From Deltaproteobacteria bacterium (lineage in GTDB: Bacteria > Desulfobacterota > Desulfarculia > Adiutricales > Adiutricaceae): 33,045 bases of DNA. The notes under the pieces are model-generated. The model had not been told where the DNA came from. It worked only from the letters and a program-made list of their open reading frames with translations, and made no database searches. This document shows positions 1 through 8,893 of this stretch, piece by piece (positions within the stretch are counted from its first letter, which is position 1; the number at the start of each line of letters is the position of its first letter). Where the stretch lies: assembly GCA_031279515.1 (NCBI GenBank), contig JAITII010000127.1, forward strand, positions 1 through 33,045, given 5' to 3'. The position numbers and the translations under genes were made by a program.

Positions 1-544
1 AAATAATTTTTTACAAAATAAAAACATTTTTAAGCCATAAATTAAATATTTTAAGCCCCTAATCTTTATAATTTTCCCATTGCCTTGCCGCTGGGCCCAG
101 GCAGAGGGTAAATGCTAGAGCTTGGGGTATTTTTTGTTTTTAGCTCCAAAGCTAATTTGATCAAAAATTAAGTTTAAGCCCTTCCCAAAAAAGCAAATGC
201 TTTTTTGGGAAGGGGGCAATAGCAACAGAGCCTAGCTATGCCATGGGGGTTAAGTACTAGTTATAAAGTTATGGGAACAAAAATTGTGCGCTATTGGAGA
301 AAGTACTCCAAGATAAAATAGACCTCCCTTAAATAAGCTACTTAGTAAATTTTACTTTACATAGCTTATGAGAAAATAATGCTTTTGTTTTGTTCAAAAT
401 CCGACAAAGCCTAAAATTATTGGGCGAGGACCCAAAAATATCTAGCTCTATAGAAAGTCTCTAGAGGGCTCGAAAAGCATAGCGAGGTAAGCTTATACAA
501 TTTTTATAAAAAAAGCGTTAAAGAGCTAAAGGGGAAAAAATATA
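1..544. other. AT-rich gene-free stretch before urtA-like gene
   Basis: I see no coding region here. The stretch holds a perfect 17-bp hairpin (179-214, listed separately). A second, weaker dyad lies near 332-368: ATAAGCTA and TAGCTTAT flank a small AGTAAA/TTTACT repeat. The downstream end of the urtA-like gene lies at the right edge. No urtBCDE genes follow it on the minus strand within these 544 bases, so the binding protein looks orphaned. Confidence 0.6.
179..214. repeat. Perfect 17-bp inverted repeat (hairpin), 2-nt centre
   Basis: CCCTTCCCAAAAAAGCA (179-195) is exactly complementary to TGCTTTTTTGGGAAGGG (198-214), with AA between. In RNA from either strand this forms a very stable hairpin with a G/C base and an A/T top. 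The sequence directly outside the stem has no long T-run on either strand, so it is not a classical intrinsic terminator. It could be a bidirectional transcription barrier or the relic of a small mobile hairpin element. Function unknown. Confidence 0.75.
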
Positions 545-1840
545 TTACTCTTGACTTAGAGCTTCTGCCCCTCCACAGGTCTTGGTCTTTTCATTATAAT
601 TCCCGCAGTTAATGGGAGCTGTCCAGTCGGAGATAAGGTCAGCTGACTCCGGTAGATAGTCTGACCAGGCATCTCCGGCCACTTCCGCTTCTGTACTCCA
701 CACCACCTGGAACTGACCGTCATCTTGGATCTCGCCTATAAATACCGGCTTAGTCAAGTGGTGATTGGGCAGCACCTTGGCGGTGCCCCCTGTGAGATTG
801 GGGGTGGAGAGCCCAACTATGGCAGCTAGCACATCGTCCACATTGGTGCTGCCGGCTTTCTCTACTGCGGCCACCCAGAGGTGAAATCCTATGTAATGGG
901 CCTCCATGGGGTCATTGGTGACCCTTTTGTCGTCTTTGATGAACTCATGCCAGGCCTTAATAAAGGCTTCATTGGCCGGGGTGTCTATGCTCTCGAAGTA
1001 GTTCCAGGCAGCCAGATGCCCTACCAAGGGCTTGGTGTCTATCCCTGAGAGCTCCTCTTCACCCACGGAAAAAGCCATGACCGGTATGCTCTCTGCTGTA
1101 ATATTCTGGGCTGCCAGTTCCTTGTAAAAGGGTACGTTGGCGTCACCATTGATAGTGGAGATAACCGCTGTCTTTAGACCAGTGCTTCCAAAGCGCTTGA
1201 TATCGGCCACTATGGACTGCCAGTCGGAATAGCTAAAGGGCGTGTAGTTTACTATAATATCTTCCTGGGCTATGCCTTTGCTCAAAAGATAGGCCTCAAC
1301 TATCTTGTTGGCTGTTCTGGGAAAGACATAGTCTGTTCCCACCAGGGCAAAACGCTTGACGTTCAACTCATTTAATAGATAATCCACCGCCGGGATAGCC
1401 TGCTGGTTAGGGGCGGCGCCGGTGTAGATGACATTTTTTGATGACTCCTGGCCCTCATACTGCACGGGGTAAAACAATAGTCCATTATGCTCCTCAAAGA
1501 CAGGAAGGACGCTCTTGCGAGAGACCGATGTCCAGCAGCCAAAGACCACATCCACTTTATCCTGGGTAAGTAAAGCCAAGGCCTTTTCCGCAAAAAGCGG
1601 CCAGTCACTGGCAGGATCCACCACCACGGCTTCCAATTGCTTTCCTAGAACTCCTCCCTTTTTATTCTGTTCTTCAATGAGCATAAGCATAACGTCTTTT
1701 AACGTAGTCTCGCTTATTGCCATGGTCCCAGACAGGGAGTGTAGGATGCCAACCTTGATGGTATCCTGGGCGAAAGCCGCCCCGGAAATGAAGATTAGGC
1801 CCATAAAAGAAGCCCAGGCAAGGATCTTTTTAAAAAACAT
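545..1840 (-). CDS. urtA: UrtA-type urea/short-amide ABC transporter substrate-binding protein
   Basis: A 431-residue periplasmic binding protein of the UrtA/AmiC/FmdD branch of the type I fold, which captures urea or short amides for an ABC importer. A signal peptide covers about residues 1-24 (hydrophobic core, cleavage after AAFA), and the mature protein starts with the family motif KVGILHSLSG. Family-typical stretches include FGCWTSVSRKSVLPV and LFYPVQYEGQESS. Length matches UrtA (about 400-430). The start is supported by a GAGAGG ribosome site four bases upstream. No permease or ATPase genes (urtBCDE) adjoin it, so it may serve a distant transporter or act as a sensor-linked binding protein. 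A hybrid histidine kinase with a large periplasmic domain lies 3.5 kb away. Family is secure; the ligand is inferred. Confidence 0.88.
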   Translation of the reverse strand: MFFKKILAWASFMGLIFISGAAFAQDTIKVGILHSLSGTMAISETTLKDVMLMLIEEQNKKGGVLGKQLEAVVVDPASDWPLFAEKALALLTQDKVDVVFGCWTSVSRKSVLPVFEEHNGLLFYPVQYEGQESSKNVIYTGAAPNQQAIPAVDYLLNELNVKRFALVGTDYVFPRTANKIVEAYLLSKGIAQEDIIVNYTPFSYSDWQSIVADIKRFGSTGLKTAVISTINGDANVPFYKELAAQNITAESIPVMAFSVGEEELSGIDTKPLVGHLAAWNYFESIDTPANEAFIKAWHEFIKDDKRVTNDPMEAHYIGFHLWVAAVEKAGSTNVDDVLAAIVGLSTPNLTGGTAKVLPNHHLTKPVFIGEIQDDGQFQVVWSTEAEVAGDAWSDYLPESADLISDWTAPINCGNYNEKTKTCGGAEALSQE

Positions 1841-2785
1841 AAAACCTCTCTTTTGTCTTTAATGATAATTTGTGCTCTATTTTAGGAGTGAGGTTTTTAT
1901 GAAGTGAGCTATATAAGCTATAAGTTTTTAAGGAGTGAGGAAAAAAACTATAGGTAGGAAGAGCTAACTTAAGGGGGGAGAAAATCCAAATAATTTTAAC
2001 TTGGCATGAATTTAATATTGGCCATTGGAGGGTCTAAGCTCAATAATTGTATTGTCTCGTAACTTGAAACCCCGTAAGGGGCCTTAAAAGTACCCGGCTC
2101 CATTGGGTACCCTCCCTCAAAAGGCCCCTCTTGGGGAATCATCATCACCTTGCGGTATGATTTAAAAAACTAAAGCTAAAATGCTAAGAAGAGAATCTTG
2201 GAAGTTAGGGGAGAGATCCCCTAGAAGGAAATGTATAAAGGTACACATAAACAAATGCAATTTAATGGCCAAAGCAGTCTTACAGTTAAAATAACAAGTT
2301 ATATCAATAACTTAAGCTTATCTCAGGGCCAAATTGGGGCCTTTGGAGCCCCTATTTTTGCACCAAAACTGTAAATTTTCCTGCAAAACCCATAGAAATT
2401 CCTACTTTTTCGTAGGAAAATGCCTCATCAGCCCCTCCTGGCCCCTAAAAATTTTTAATAAACTACGAAAATGGAGAAAAAAGGCATATCCAGGCTAATT
2501 CCTATAAGCAGCCACTGGGAGGCCCTGGGCTCAGGGGAAGGCTTGGAAGCGACTAACAACTGTTGTTATCACAGAAAAGTGGACCTAAAGAGATACAATT
2601 GAAGTTTTAAAGGGCCTCAAAGGTACAAAATGGTGTTTTTTTCTTTCTGGTCCCACCAGCTGCCGATACGTAATTAAGGCAAAGTCTTTTTTTGGAGCCC
2701 TTTTTGCACTAAGATTAAGGTGCTGTTAATTTTTTCTCCAACCACTAATACTGGTATTAAAACTTTTAGGCCACAATATAGTCTG
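1841..2785. other. Long AT-rich gap between urtA-like gene and ATPase gene
   Basis: No gene is visible. Upstream of the urtA-like gene (minus strand) AGGAGTGAGG occurs twice on the plus strand, near 1884 and 1930. A structured element at 2070-2136 is listed separately. A small hairpin GGGGC/GCCCC followed by TATTTTT (2336-2358) and a 7-bp hairpin near 2399-2418 (TTCCTAC/GTAGGAA) are also present. They may be weak terminators, but no transcript can be assigned to them. The ATPase frame stays open back to a GTG at 2720. Confidence 0.5.
2070..2136. other. Candidate structured RNA/DNA element with alternative hairpins
   Basis: An outer stem AGGGGCCTT (2077-2085) / AAGGCCCCT (2121-2129) encloses an inner stem GTACCC (2090-2095) / GGGTAC (2105-2110). 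Each arm of the outer stem can instead form its own local hairpin: CCCC-GTAA-GGGG (2070-2081) and CCCC-TCTT-GGGG (2125-2136). Such mutually exclusive pairings are typical of regulatory leaders. It lies about 230 bases upstream of the urtA-like gene on the minus strand. I do not recognise a known riboswitch consensus on either strand. Confidence 0.4.
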
Positions 2786-4855
2786 ATGACCCAAGAGACC
2801 TACCTCAAACAACTAAATACCCTAAAGCTCGCCAATTTCGATTGGGTTAAGGGCCAGGAAGATGTCTTTTACCCCGCCAGCTGGGATCTCTTAAGCCTCC
2901 ACAAGCGGGTGGTTTCCGACTTCGCCTTGGAGCTGGTCCGCCTCATGAAAAGTACTAGTCTCCTCTCCCCTTCTGGGATGATAATTACCGGCCAGGGGGG
3001 AGCGGGCAAGACCCATCTTTTAGGGAGGTTTTGTCAGATAACCCTCCAAAACAAGGGCTATTTTCTAATGGTGGACCTAAGCGGGGTACGCGATCTCTTA
3101 GAAAGCGTCCTAGAGGGCATGCTGCGCTCCCTACTTGTTCCTTTACAAGAGCTAAAAGGGCTCACCCAAGCGGAAAGGCTCGCAAGGGAGATACTAAAAT
3201 CAGTTAGCTTCCAGATACCCCAAGACTTCCATGAGCGGCATCAGCGCGGTAACCTTGTCACCTTAAACAGAGACTTAGAGCGAGTATTAAGGCGCCTTTC
3301 GATGAAATACCCCAGGGAAAGCATGGAGTATTTCGATATCCTAAGGTCAATCTTCCTGTTAAACAGCAAAGACCCCCTCCTCCAAAGGCTGGCCCTTTCT
3401 TGGCTCCAGGGAAAACCCTTAGATAGCGAATCCGCCTTAAAAGCTGGCTTTAAGGGCAGTCGGCCAAAGCCCGAGCTTGTTATTTCCGGTCTTTCTTTCT
3501 TTATGGCCCTAGGCGGCCTCTTCCAGGTCTTAGCGCTGGATCAAATGGATCACCTAACTTCTCTTTTCGTGCTCTTATCCCACTTGGAGACTGGAGACCG
3601 CTTTACAGAGGCCAGGAGGCTAATTGCCAATATCTCAGACGGCATTGGCAGGCTAACTACTTTATGCTCTAGAACCTTAACTGTCATATCCTGCCTGCCT
3701 ATCACCTGGGAAAACCTTTCACAGAGCTCCCTTAACACCTCTTTGGAGCGCTACCGCAGGCCTCCTATTGCCTTGGGCCCCTTAAATAGTCCGGATATGG
3801 CTTTACAGCTAGTTTCTGCCCGCATGCTCCATGCTGCTAATAGGGCGGGCTACACCCTCCCCTATCCCTCCTGGCCCTTTAAAAAAGAGGCCTTTGACAA
3901 TGCCGCGGATGTCTACCCCAGGACCCTTTTGGAAGCCTGCCATATCTTGGTGCGTGAACTTATCTTAGATAGTAGAGAAGGGCTGCCCATTGAAGAGATC
4001 TACCAAATTTTCGAAGATGCCTCCCAAGGGGCCCAAGCTAGCCTTAGTTACGACCCTCTGCCCTTAGAATCCGCCCCCTTACCCCAGATGCCCATCCAAG
4101 AGGAAGAAAGGGCCGCCCAAGGCGATAGCCTTCCTTACCTTTTTACCTTTCAGGATGATGCCAAAGGCCGCCAGAGCTCAAAAATGGAAAGGGATAGTGA
4201 ACTAATTGACTCAATTTCTTCAGATCCTGAGCCTCTTTCTGAGCAACTGGGGCCGGCAGTGAATATGTACGCCCGCTACCAGGAGCTCCTAGCCAGTCCG
4301 GAGATAAGTGAGCTCAAAAACGAAGAAAAAGAGGATGAGGCCTGGCCCCAGGTCCTTTCCACCGTCCTGGAAAGCTATCTGGCCAACAAGGTGGGGGCTC
4401 CCTACCAGACTTTAACCTGTAACTTTGACTTAGAGCATAGCCCTCCTTTGTATCATTGCCTCTTGTGCTGCCAAAATTCGCGCGACCGCAGGGCCTCCCG
4501 CAGCCTGTACCTACGTGCCATGCTCAAAGAAAACCCCAAGGCCTTTAAGTCCCGACTGGACAAGTTGGTGGAGGAATCCGGTATCTCCAGGAACAATAAA
4601 GCTCTGCGCCTGGTTATCCTGCGTTTTACCCCCAAACCCTCGGGGGAGGCCACAGCCTCTTCCTATGAAAATTTCGAAAGCCGGGGTGGGATGCAGAGTA
4701 AGCCCTCTGACCAGGATTTGGCCATACTCCTTTCCATCCAGAAGCTAAAAGAGGAATACACAGTTGGAGAGTACCAGGTCTTCATGGAAAAATACCGCCC
4801 TTGGGAAAAGCTCCTCTTCCTTGAAGGGCCCTTGGAGTGGCTTTCAGCGGAATAA
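2786..4855 (+). CDS. Uncharacterised P-loop ATPase (AAA/STAND-like)
   Basis: A 689-residue protein if the ATG at 2786 is used. The frame also opens at a GTG at 2720 (711 residues), and neither has a convincing ribosome site. Walker A is GQGGAGKTH (residues 69-77 from the ATG). A Walker B-like hydrophobic strand ends in LALDQMDHL (around D252), with DQ in place of the usual DE. A further strand, TVISCLPITW, could carry a sensor residue. The region around residues 420-490 is acidic, low in complexity and probably disordered. The C-terminal ~180 residues contain a cysteine pair region (CLLCC) and basic helices and are not recognised. No signal peptide or membrane segment is visible, so it is probably cytosolic. 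No partner gene adjoins it. It may be a defence or DNA-handling ATPase, but that is a guess. Confidence 0.75.
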   Translation: MTQETYLKQLNTLKLANFDWVKGQEDVFYPASWDLLSLHKRVVSDFALELVRLMKSTSLLSPSGMIITGQGGAGKTHLLGRFCQITLQNKGYFLMVDLSGVRDLLESVLEGMLRSLLVPLQELKGLTQAERLAREILKSVSFQIPQDFHERHQRGNLVTLNRDLERVLRRLSMKYPRESMEYFDILRSIFLLNSKDPLLQRLALSWLQGKPLDSESALKAGFKGSRPKPELVISGLSFFMALGGLFQVLALDQMDHLTSLFVLLSHLETGDRFTEARRLIANISDGIGRLTTLCSRTLTVISCLPITWENLSQSSLNTSLERYRRPPIALGPLNSPDMALQLVSARMLHAANRAGYTLPYPSWPFKKEAFDNAADVYPRTLLEACHILVRELILDSREGLPIEEIYQIFEDASQGAQASLSYDPLPLESAPLPQMPIQEEERAAQGDSLPYLFTFQDDAKGRQSSKMERDSELIDSISSDPEPLSEQLGPAVNMYARYQELLASPEISELKNEEKEDEAWPQVLSTVLESYLANKVGAPYQTLTCNFDLEHSPPLYHCLLCCQNSRDRRASRSLYLRAMLKENPKAFKSRLDKLVEESGISRNNKALRLVILRFTPKPSGEATASSYENFESRGGMQSKPSDQDLAILLSIQKLKEEYTVGEYQVFMEKYRPWEKLLFLEGPLEWLSAE

Positions 4856-4877
4856 AAAAACTAAAAGGCCTTTTAGT
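4853..4877 (-). terminator. Palindrome ACTAAAAGG/CCTTTTAGT with T-run on minus strand
   Basis: A perfect 18-bp palindrome (4860-4877) directly follows the ATPase stop codon. Read on the minus strand it is followed by seven or more T, the shape of an intrinsic terminator. On the plus strand no T-run follows. It could stop antisense transcription entering the ATPase gene, or partly act in both directions. Confidence 0.4.
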
Positions 4878-5309
4878 CTCCAATTTAAAAAAACATTTAC
4901 TCTATAATGAGCTCTCTTTGCAGCTTTTTTGAGAACTAGAAAGGTTTTAAGCTAAAGAAGCTGCGGAAAAGACCCTCTAGAATCTCCAATTCTATTTTAT
5001 ACAGTATATAGTAGATATGCCTCCTTTTTCCACAAAAAGTGGGAATAAATACCATTGACAAGGAAAATTCAGCTAAAGGCTGGAAATCGCCTAAATAAGC
5101 CAAACTGTTTATACTTTTTAAATACAATTTTATTATGTATAATTTTAGATTACTGAAAGCATGAAATGCTTGCCAGTTTGACCCTTGGCCTATACCCTGG
5201 TAAGACAGCTGGCTTCGCTTTTTAAAAGCAAATATTTCAAGTGCTTTAAGTTTTCCCAAAAGGCCTTTATCCTTTCCGCAACATTAACAGTTATCAAAAA
5301 ATATTTAGC
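4878..5309. other. AT-rich gap upstream of the hybrid kinase
   Basis: No convincing gene. A possible sigma-70-like promoter for the kinase is TTGACC (5177-5182), 17 bases, then TAAGAC (weak -10), about 110 bases before the start. Another TATAAT-like hexamer lies near 5139. Neither is strong. A minus-strand frame (4936-5259) begins only with TTG and is considered spurious. Confidence 0.35.
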
Positions 5310-8300
5310 ATGATTAAAGCCATAGAACGAACCATAATAGAAAAATCCGGGCGACTTATGAACGCTCTTGGGTTAGGGATGCGCGGCAAACTCATCACCA
5401 TATTCCTTTTGGTGAAGATAATACCGCTCATCCTTTTAGCCTGTATTGCCTGGCGTCAAGCCTCCAATCAGGGCGACACCTTGAAAGACATAGCTGTCGC
5501 TGACTCGGCTGAGGCTTTAAATAATATTGCGGTAGAAAACATAGAGCGCATGTCCACCACAGCGGCGGACCATGTGGCAGATTTCCTTTACGCCAGGGAC
5601 GCAGACATCCTGTACGCTGCAACTCTCGAAAAGACCCCGCAAGCCTTTAAAAACTTTTTAGAAGGCAAAAGGGGGAGACTTATAAAAAGGCGCGCCTGGA
5701 AGCTGGACGAAAACAATGAGTTCTGGGTACCCGATGAGCCCTTTGTGGAAGGGCCTGCTGGCGTTTCTACCAACACTGAAAATGAGGACATGAACGGCTT
5801 TAAGCCCAGGCCTCCGGAACCTTACGAGTACATTTCTGTCCCCATCTTCGATGAGATTACCTTTTTGGACCTGGAGGGCAATGAAATCCTTAAATATGTC
5901 ACTCCGGAGTCCACAAAGCAGCGCCACCGCCTCAATCCGAATTTAAGCAATGTCTCAGATAAGGCCAACACCTATGTCAAGGCCGAGGGCTATTTTCCCC
6001 TCCTAAAGGACCTGGCCCCCGGAGAGATCTATGTCTCTGACGTAATAGGGGCCTACGTGCCTTCCAACTATATAGGCATGTATTCCCCTGTCTATATAGA
6101 CAAGGCCATAGCTGACAGGGGTTACGACATCCCCTTCAAGCCCGAGGAGCAGGCCTATGCCGGTATGGAAAACCCCAATGGGATCCGCTTCGAGGGCATA
6201 GTGCGCTGGGCCACTCCGGTCTATGAGGAGGGCAAAAAGGTTGGTTATGTGACCCTGGCCTTAAACCATGACCATATCATGGAGTTTGTGGACCACATAA
6301 CCCCCATGAACGAGCGCTACAAAGAGCATCCCAATGCCTTTGACGGCAATTACGCCTTTATCTGGGACTACGTCTGCCGCAGCGTAGCCCACCCCAGACA
6401 CCACTCCATAGTGGGTTTCGACCCGGAGACCGGGGACCCCCAGATCCCCTGGTTGGAGCAGTCCATCTACGAGGACTGGAAGAAAAGCGGGGTTTTAAAG
6501 TGGGACGACTACCTTAAAGAAGTTCAGTACCCGACCTTTTACGAGCAGTCCCGTTCCAAGCGTCCTGCCCCGGAACTCACAAGAGAGGGCCTGGTGGGCT
6601 TAGACGGCCGCTGGTTAAATAATGCCCCTCAATGCACAGGCTGGATGGACCTAACCAGGACCGGGGGCTCAGGGTCGCTCTATATCCTCTGGAGCGGACT
6701 CTATAAGCTCAATACGGCCGCCGCAATCCGCTACTATACTGGCCAATACGGCCCCTCCGAGGCCAACGGCTATTCCAAGCGCGGCTTTGGTTTCGTAGCC
6801 ATTGGCTCCGGCTTAGAGTATTTTACAATGCCAGCTACTGCCACCAAGCAAAAGCTGGAAAAGACGGTGGCTTCAAGTTTGCGTGAAACCTTCATCGAGC
6901 TTACTTTAACCACCATCATCTTGATTGTCATGGTGGTTTTTATAGCTATCTGGATGGCCTCCTACTTAACCAACAGCATAACCACCCTCATCCAAGGTAT
7001 CTCTAGGTTCAGGGAGGGAGAAAGGCAATTTAGGTTTAACTCCAAGGTCAAAAATGAATTCGGCACCCTTTCAGATATCTTTGACGATATGGCTGATACA
7101 ATAGTAGATAGTGTAAAGCATCCGCTTTCCATCTTAGATATGGACCAAAAGATAATCTACATGAACGACATCTGCCTGAATTACTACGGATTGCACCTTC
7201 AAGATGTTGTTGGCAAATACTATTCGGAAATTACCGCCTATCCTCAACAATCCAATTTTGACCCCATAGTTTCATTAAATGAGGGAAGAGAGGCGGACAT
7301 TTGTTACATCGAACAATTCAAAAGATATTTTCAAGGTAAGGCAAGCTATTTCTTTAGCAAAGGTGGCAAAAAGCGCGGCTATCTAGTTGAAAGTCTAGAT
7401 ATGACGGACATGGTCATAAGAAACCAGGAACTGGAACGGGCCATGAACGATGCCAAGAGCGCCAATGAGCATAAAGGTAAATTCCTAGCCCACATGTCCC
7501 ATGAGATCCGCACCCCTATGAACGCTATCATAGGTCTTGCCGGCATAGTCCAAAAGAACCTGGACGTCATAAAGTCCGATACCCCGGAGTTCCAGGACAT
7601 AAAAGATAATATCCGCCAAATAGAGGTCTCTTCTCTACATCTGTTGGGCCTCTTAAACGACATCTTGGATCTCTCCAAGATAGAAGCGGGAAAAATCGAG
7701 ATCTCTGAAGAACCTGTAAAGCTCATAGTCTTGGCCAATACCGTCACCAGTATTATGAAGACCCGCTGCTCCCAGAAAAATATCGAGTTCAAGACGGATC
7801 TAGTGGACTTCTCACCCTCCAACTTCTTAACCGATCCCCTCCACCTGCGCCAAGTTCTCATAAATCTTCTAGGTAACTCGGTAAAGTTCACCCCTGAAGG
7901 CGGCACTATAGAATTCATCATAAAGAGAAAGGATAGAGTCAACGGGAAATCCTTGGTGGAGTTCATTGTAAGAGATACCGGCATTGGCATCTCCAATGAA
8001 GCCATGGCAGCCATCTTCAAGCCCTTCGAACAGGGCGGCGGGGCCATCACTGTGCGCTATGGAGGCACAGGGCTGGGGCTTACTATAAGCCGCCATATAG
8101 TCCACCTCATGGGCGGGGAAATAGCCGTCAAAAGCGAGCTTGGAAAAGGGAGCGAGTTCTCCTTTGCCATCTGGCTCAAGGAGACCACGAGCGAACTTAT
8201 CAAAGAAGAGATCCTCACAAGCGACCCCAAAGACAAGTTCAAGGGCAAAAAGTTGCTGCTTGTAGACGACGTGGATTTGAACCGCAAGATAGCCAGGGCC

Positions 8301-8639
8301 ATGCTTAAGGTTACCGGCATATCCGTGGAGGAAGCCGAAGACGGGGAGATAGCCGTAAAAAAGTTCGAAGACTCACCCAATGGAACCTATGATATCATCC
8401 TCATGGACGTGCAAATGCCCAATATGGATGGATATCAGGCCAGTACCGCCATAAGGGCTCTAGATAGGGAAGACGCTAGCAAGGTACCCATCATAGCCCT
8501 GACGGCCAATGCCTTCAAAGAGGATATCGATAAGGCCATAGAAGCCGGAATGAATGCCCACCTGGCAAAGCCGGTAAAACAGGAAAAGATTGTTGAGCTA
8601 ATGATGAAATTCATAGGAAACAGCAATCCCGACCATTAA
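5310..8639 (+). CDS. Membrane-bound hybrid sensor histidine kinase (sensor-HAMP-PAS-HisKA-HATPase-REC)
   Basis: An 1109-residue hybrid kinase. TM1 spans about residues 27-47. A roughly 480-residue periplasmic region, probably a large Cache-like sensor, precedes TM2 (about 530-553). A HAMP linker follows, then a PAS domain (about 610-720, YMNDICLNYYGL). HisKA carries the H-box AHMSHEIRTPMN with H731 as phospho-acceptor. The HATPase domain shows the N-box QVLINLLGNSVKFT, DTGIGIS and GGTGLGLTISRHIV. The C-terminal receiver has LLLVDDVD, phospho-acceptor D1033 (ILMDVQMPNMDG) and a conserved K in LAKPVK. All key residues are present, so it should be active. No DNA-binding regulator or HPt protein adjoins it, making it an orphan hybrid. 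The ligand is unknown. The nearby UrtA-like binding protein is a speculative periplasmic partner. No clear Shine-Dalgarno precedes the ATG. Confidence 0.9.
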   Translation: MIKAIERTIIEKSGRLMNALGLGMRGKLITIFLLVKIIPLILLACIAWRQASNQGDTLKDIAVADSAEALNNIAVENIERMSTTAADHVADFLYARDADILYAATLEKTPQAFKNFLEGKRGRLIKRRAWKLDENNEFWVPDEPFVEGPAGVSTNTENEDMNGFKPRPPEPYEYISVPIFDEITFLDLEGNEILKYVTPESTKQRHRLNPNLSNVSDKANTYVKAEGYFPLLKDLAPGEIYVSDVIGAYVPSNYIGMYSPVYIDKAIADRGYDIPFKPEEQAYAGMENPNGIRFEGIVRWATPVYEEGKKVGYVTLALNHDHIMEFVDHITPMNERYKEHPNAFDGNYAFIWDYVCRSVAHPRHHSIVGFDPETGDPQIPWLEQSIYEDWKKSGVLKWDDYLKEVQYPTFYEQSRSKRPAPELTREGLVGLDGRWLNNAPQCTGWMDLTRTGGSGSLYILWSGLYKLNTAAAIRYYTGQYGPSEANGYSKRGFGFVAIGSGLEYFTMPATATKQKLEKTVASSLRETFIELTLTTIILIVMVVFIAIWMASYLTNSITTLIQGISRFREGERQFRFNSKVKNEFGTLSDIFDDMADTIVDSVKHPLSILDMDQKIIYMNDICLNYYGLHLQDVVGKYYSEITAYPQQSNFDPIVSLNEGREADICYIEQFKRYFQGKASYFFSKGGKKRGYLVESLDMTDMVIRNQELERAMNDAKSANEHKGKFLAHMSHEIRTPMNAIIGLAGIVQKNLDVIKSDTPEFQDIKDNIRQIEVSSLHLLGLLNDILDLSKIEAGKIEISEEPVKLIVLANTVTSIMKTRCSQKNIEFKTDLVDFSPSNFLTDPLHLRQVLINLLGNSVKFTPEGGTIEFIIKRKDRVNGKSLVEFIVRDTGIGISNEAMAAIFKPFEQGGGAITVRYGGTGLGLTISRHIVHLMGGEIAVKSELGKGSEFSFAIWLKETTSELIKEEILTSDPKDKFKGKKLLLVDDVDLNRKIARAMLKVTGISVEEAEDGEIAVKKFEDSPNGTYDIILMDVQMPNMDGYQASTAIRALDREDASKVPIIALTANAFKEDIDKAIEAGMNAHLAKPVKQEKIVELMMKFIGNSNPDH

Positions 8640-8670
8640 AAATATATCTCTTACCTGGCACAATACCTTG

Positions 8671-8707
8671 AGAGCTAGATCTATCGTAGCTCTGGCAAAA
8701 ATTTTTT
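8671..8707 (+). terminator. Possible intrinsic terminator after the hybrid kinase
   Basis: AGAGCTA (8671-8677) and TAGCTCT (8687-8693) form a 7-bp stem with a 9-base loop, and a T6 run follows at 8702-8707 after an eight-base GGCAAAAA-type spacer. The spacing is longer than usual, so this is tentative. Confidence 0.35.
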
Positions 8708-8815
8708 CTCTGGAAAGAGAAACCATCAATCATTTTGGCAGCTTTTGTAAGCTAGAACTGCAGCAAGGCTTTAAAAAATATGGTATAACCCGAAAATAAA
8801 TAGTCAAAAAGGGAT

Positions 8816-8855
8816 AAAAAAAAGCGCCCCCAAAGAAATGCAATCTTGAGGGCGC
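8816..8855 (-). terminator. Intrinsic terminator of the TonB-dependent receptor gene
   Basis: On the minus strand GCGCCCTCAAGA pairs with TCTTTGGGGGCGC (with a small bulge), followed by a run of T (complement of A8816-8823). It lies about 40 bases past the receptor stop codon. This is a strong stem, GC-rich at its base, with the U-tract in the right place. Confidence 0.8.
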
Positions 8856-8893
8856 GATATTAGGGTAGATCTAACAGAAACTAGAAAACTTAA

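Noticed and set aside
4936..5259. 107-codon minus-strand frame between the ATPase and kinase genes
   Set aside because: It starts only with TTG, lies in AT-rich gap DNA and has no recognisable domain. A terminator-like palindrome follows it, so it is not impossible, but support is too weak.
7379..8050. 223-codon minus-strand frame inside the hybrid kinase gene
   Set aside because: It is antisense to the HisKA/HATPase coding region, whose motifs are all intact, and its composition is that of a shadow frame.
8646..8668. Sigma-54-like sequence TGGCAC...TTGA after the hybrid kinase
   Set aside because: The spacing is one base off, the GC element is incomplete, and it points into a terminator rather than a gene.
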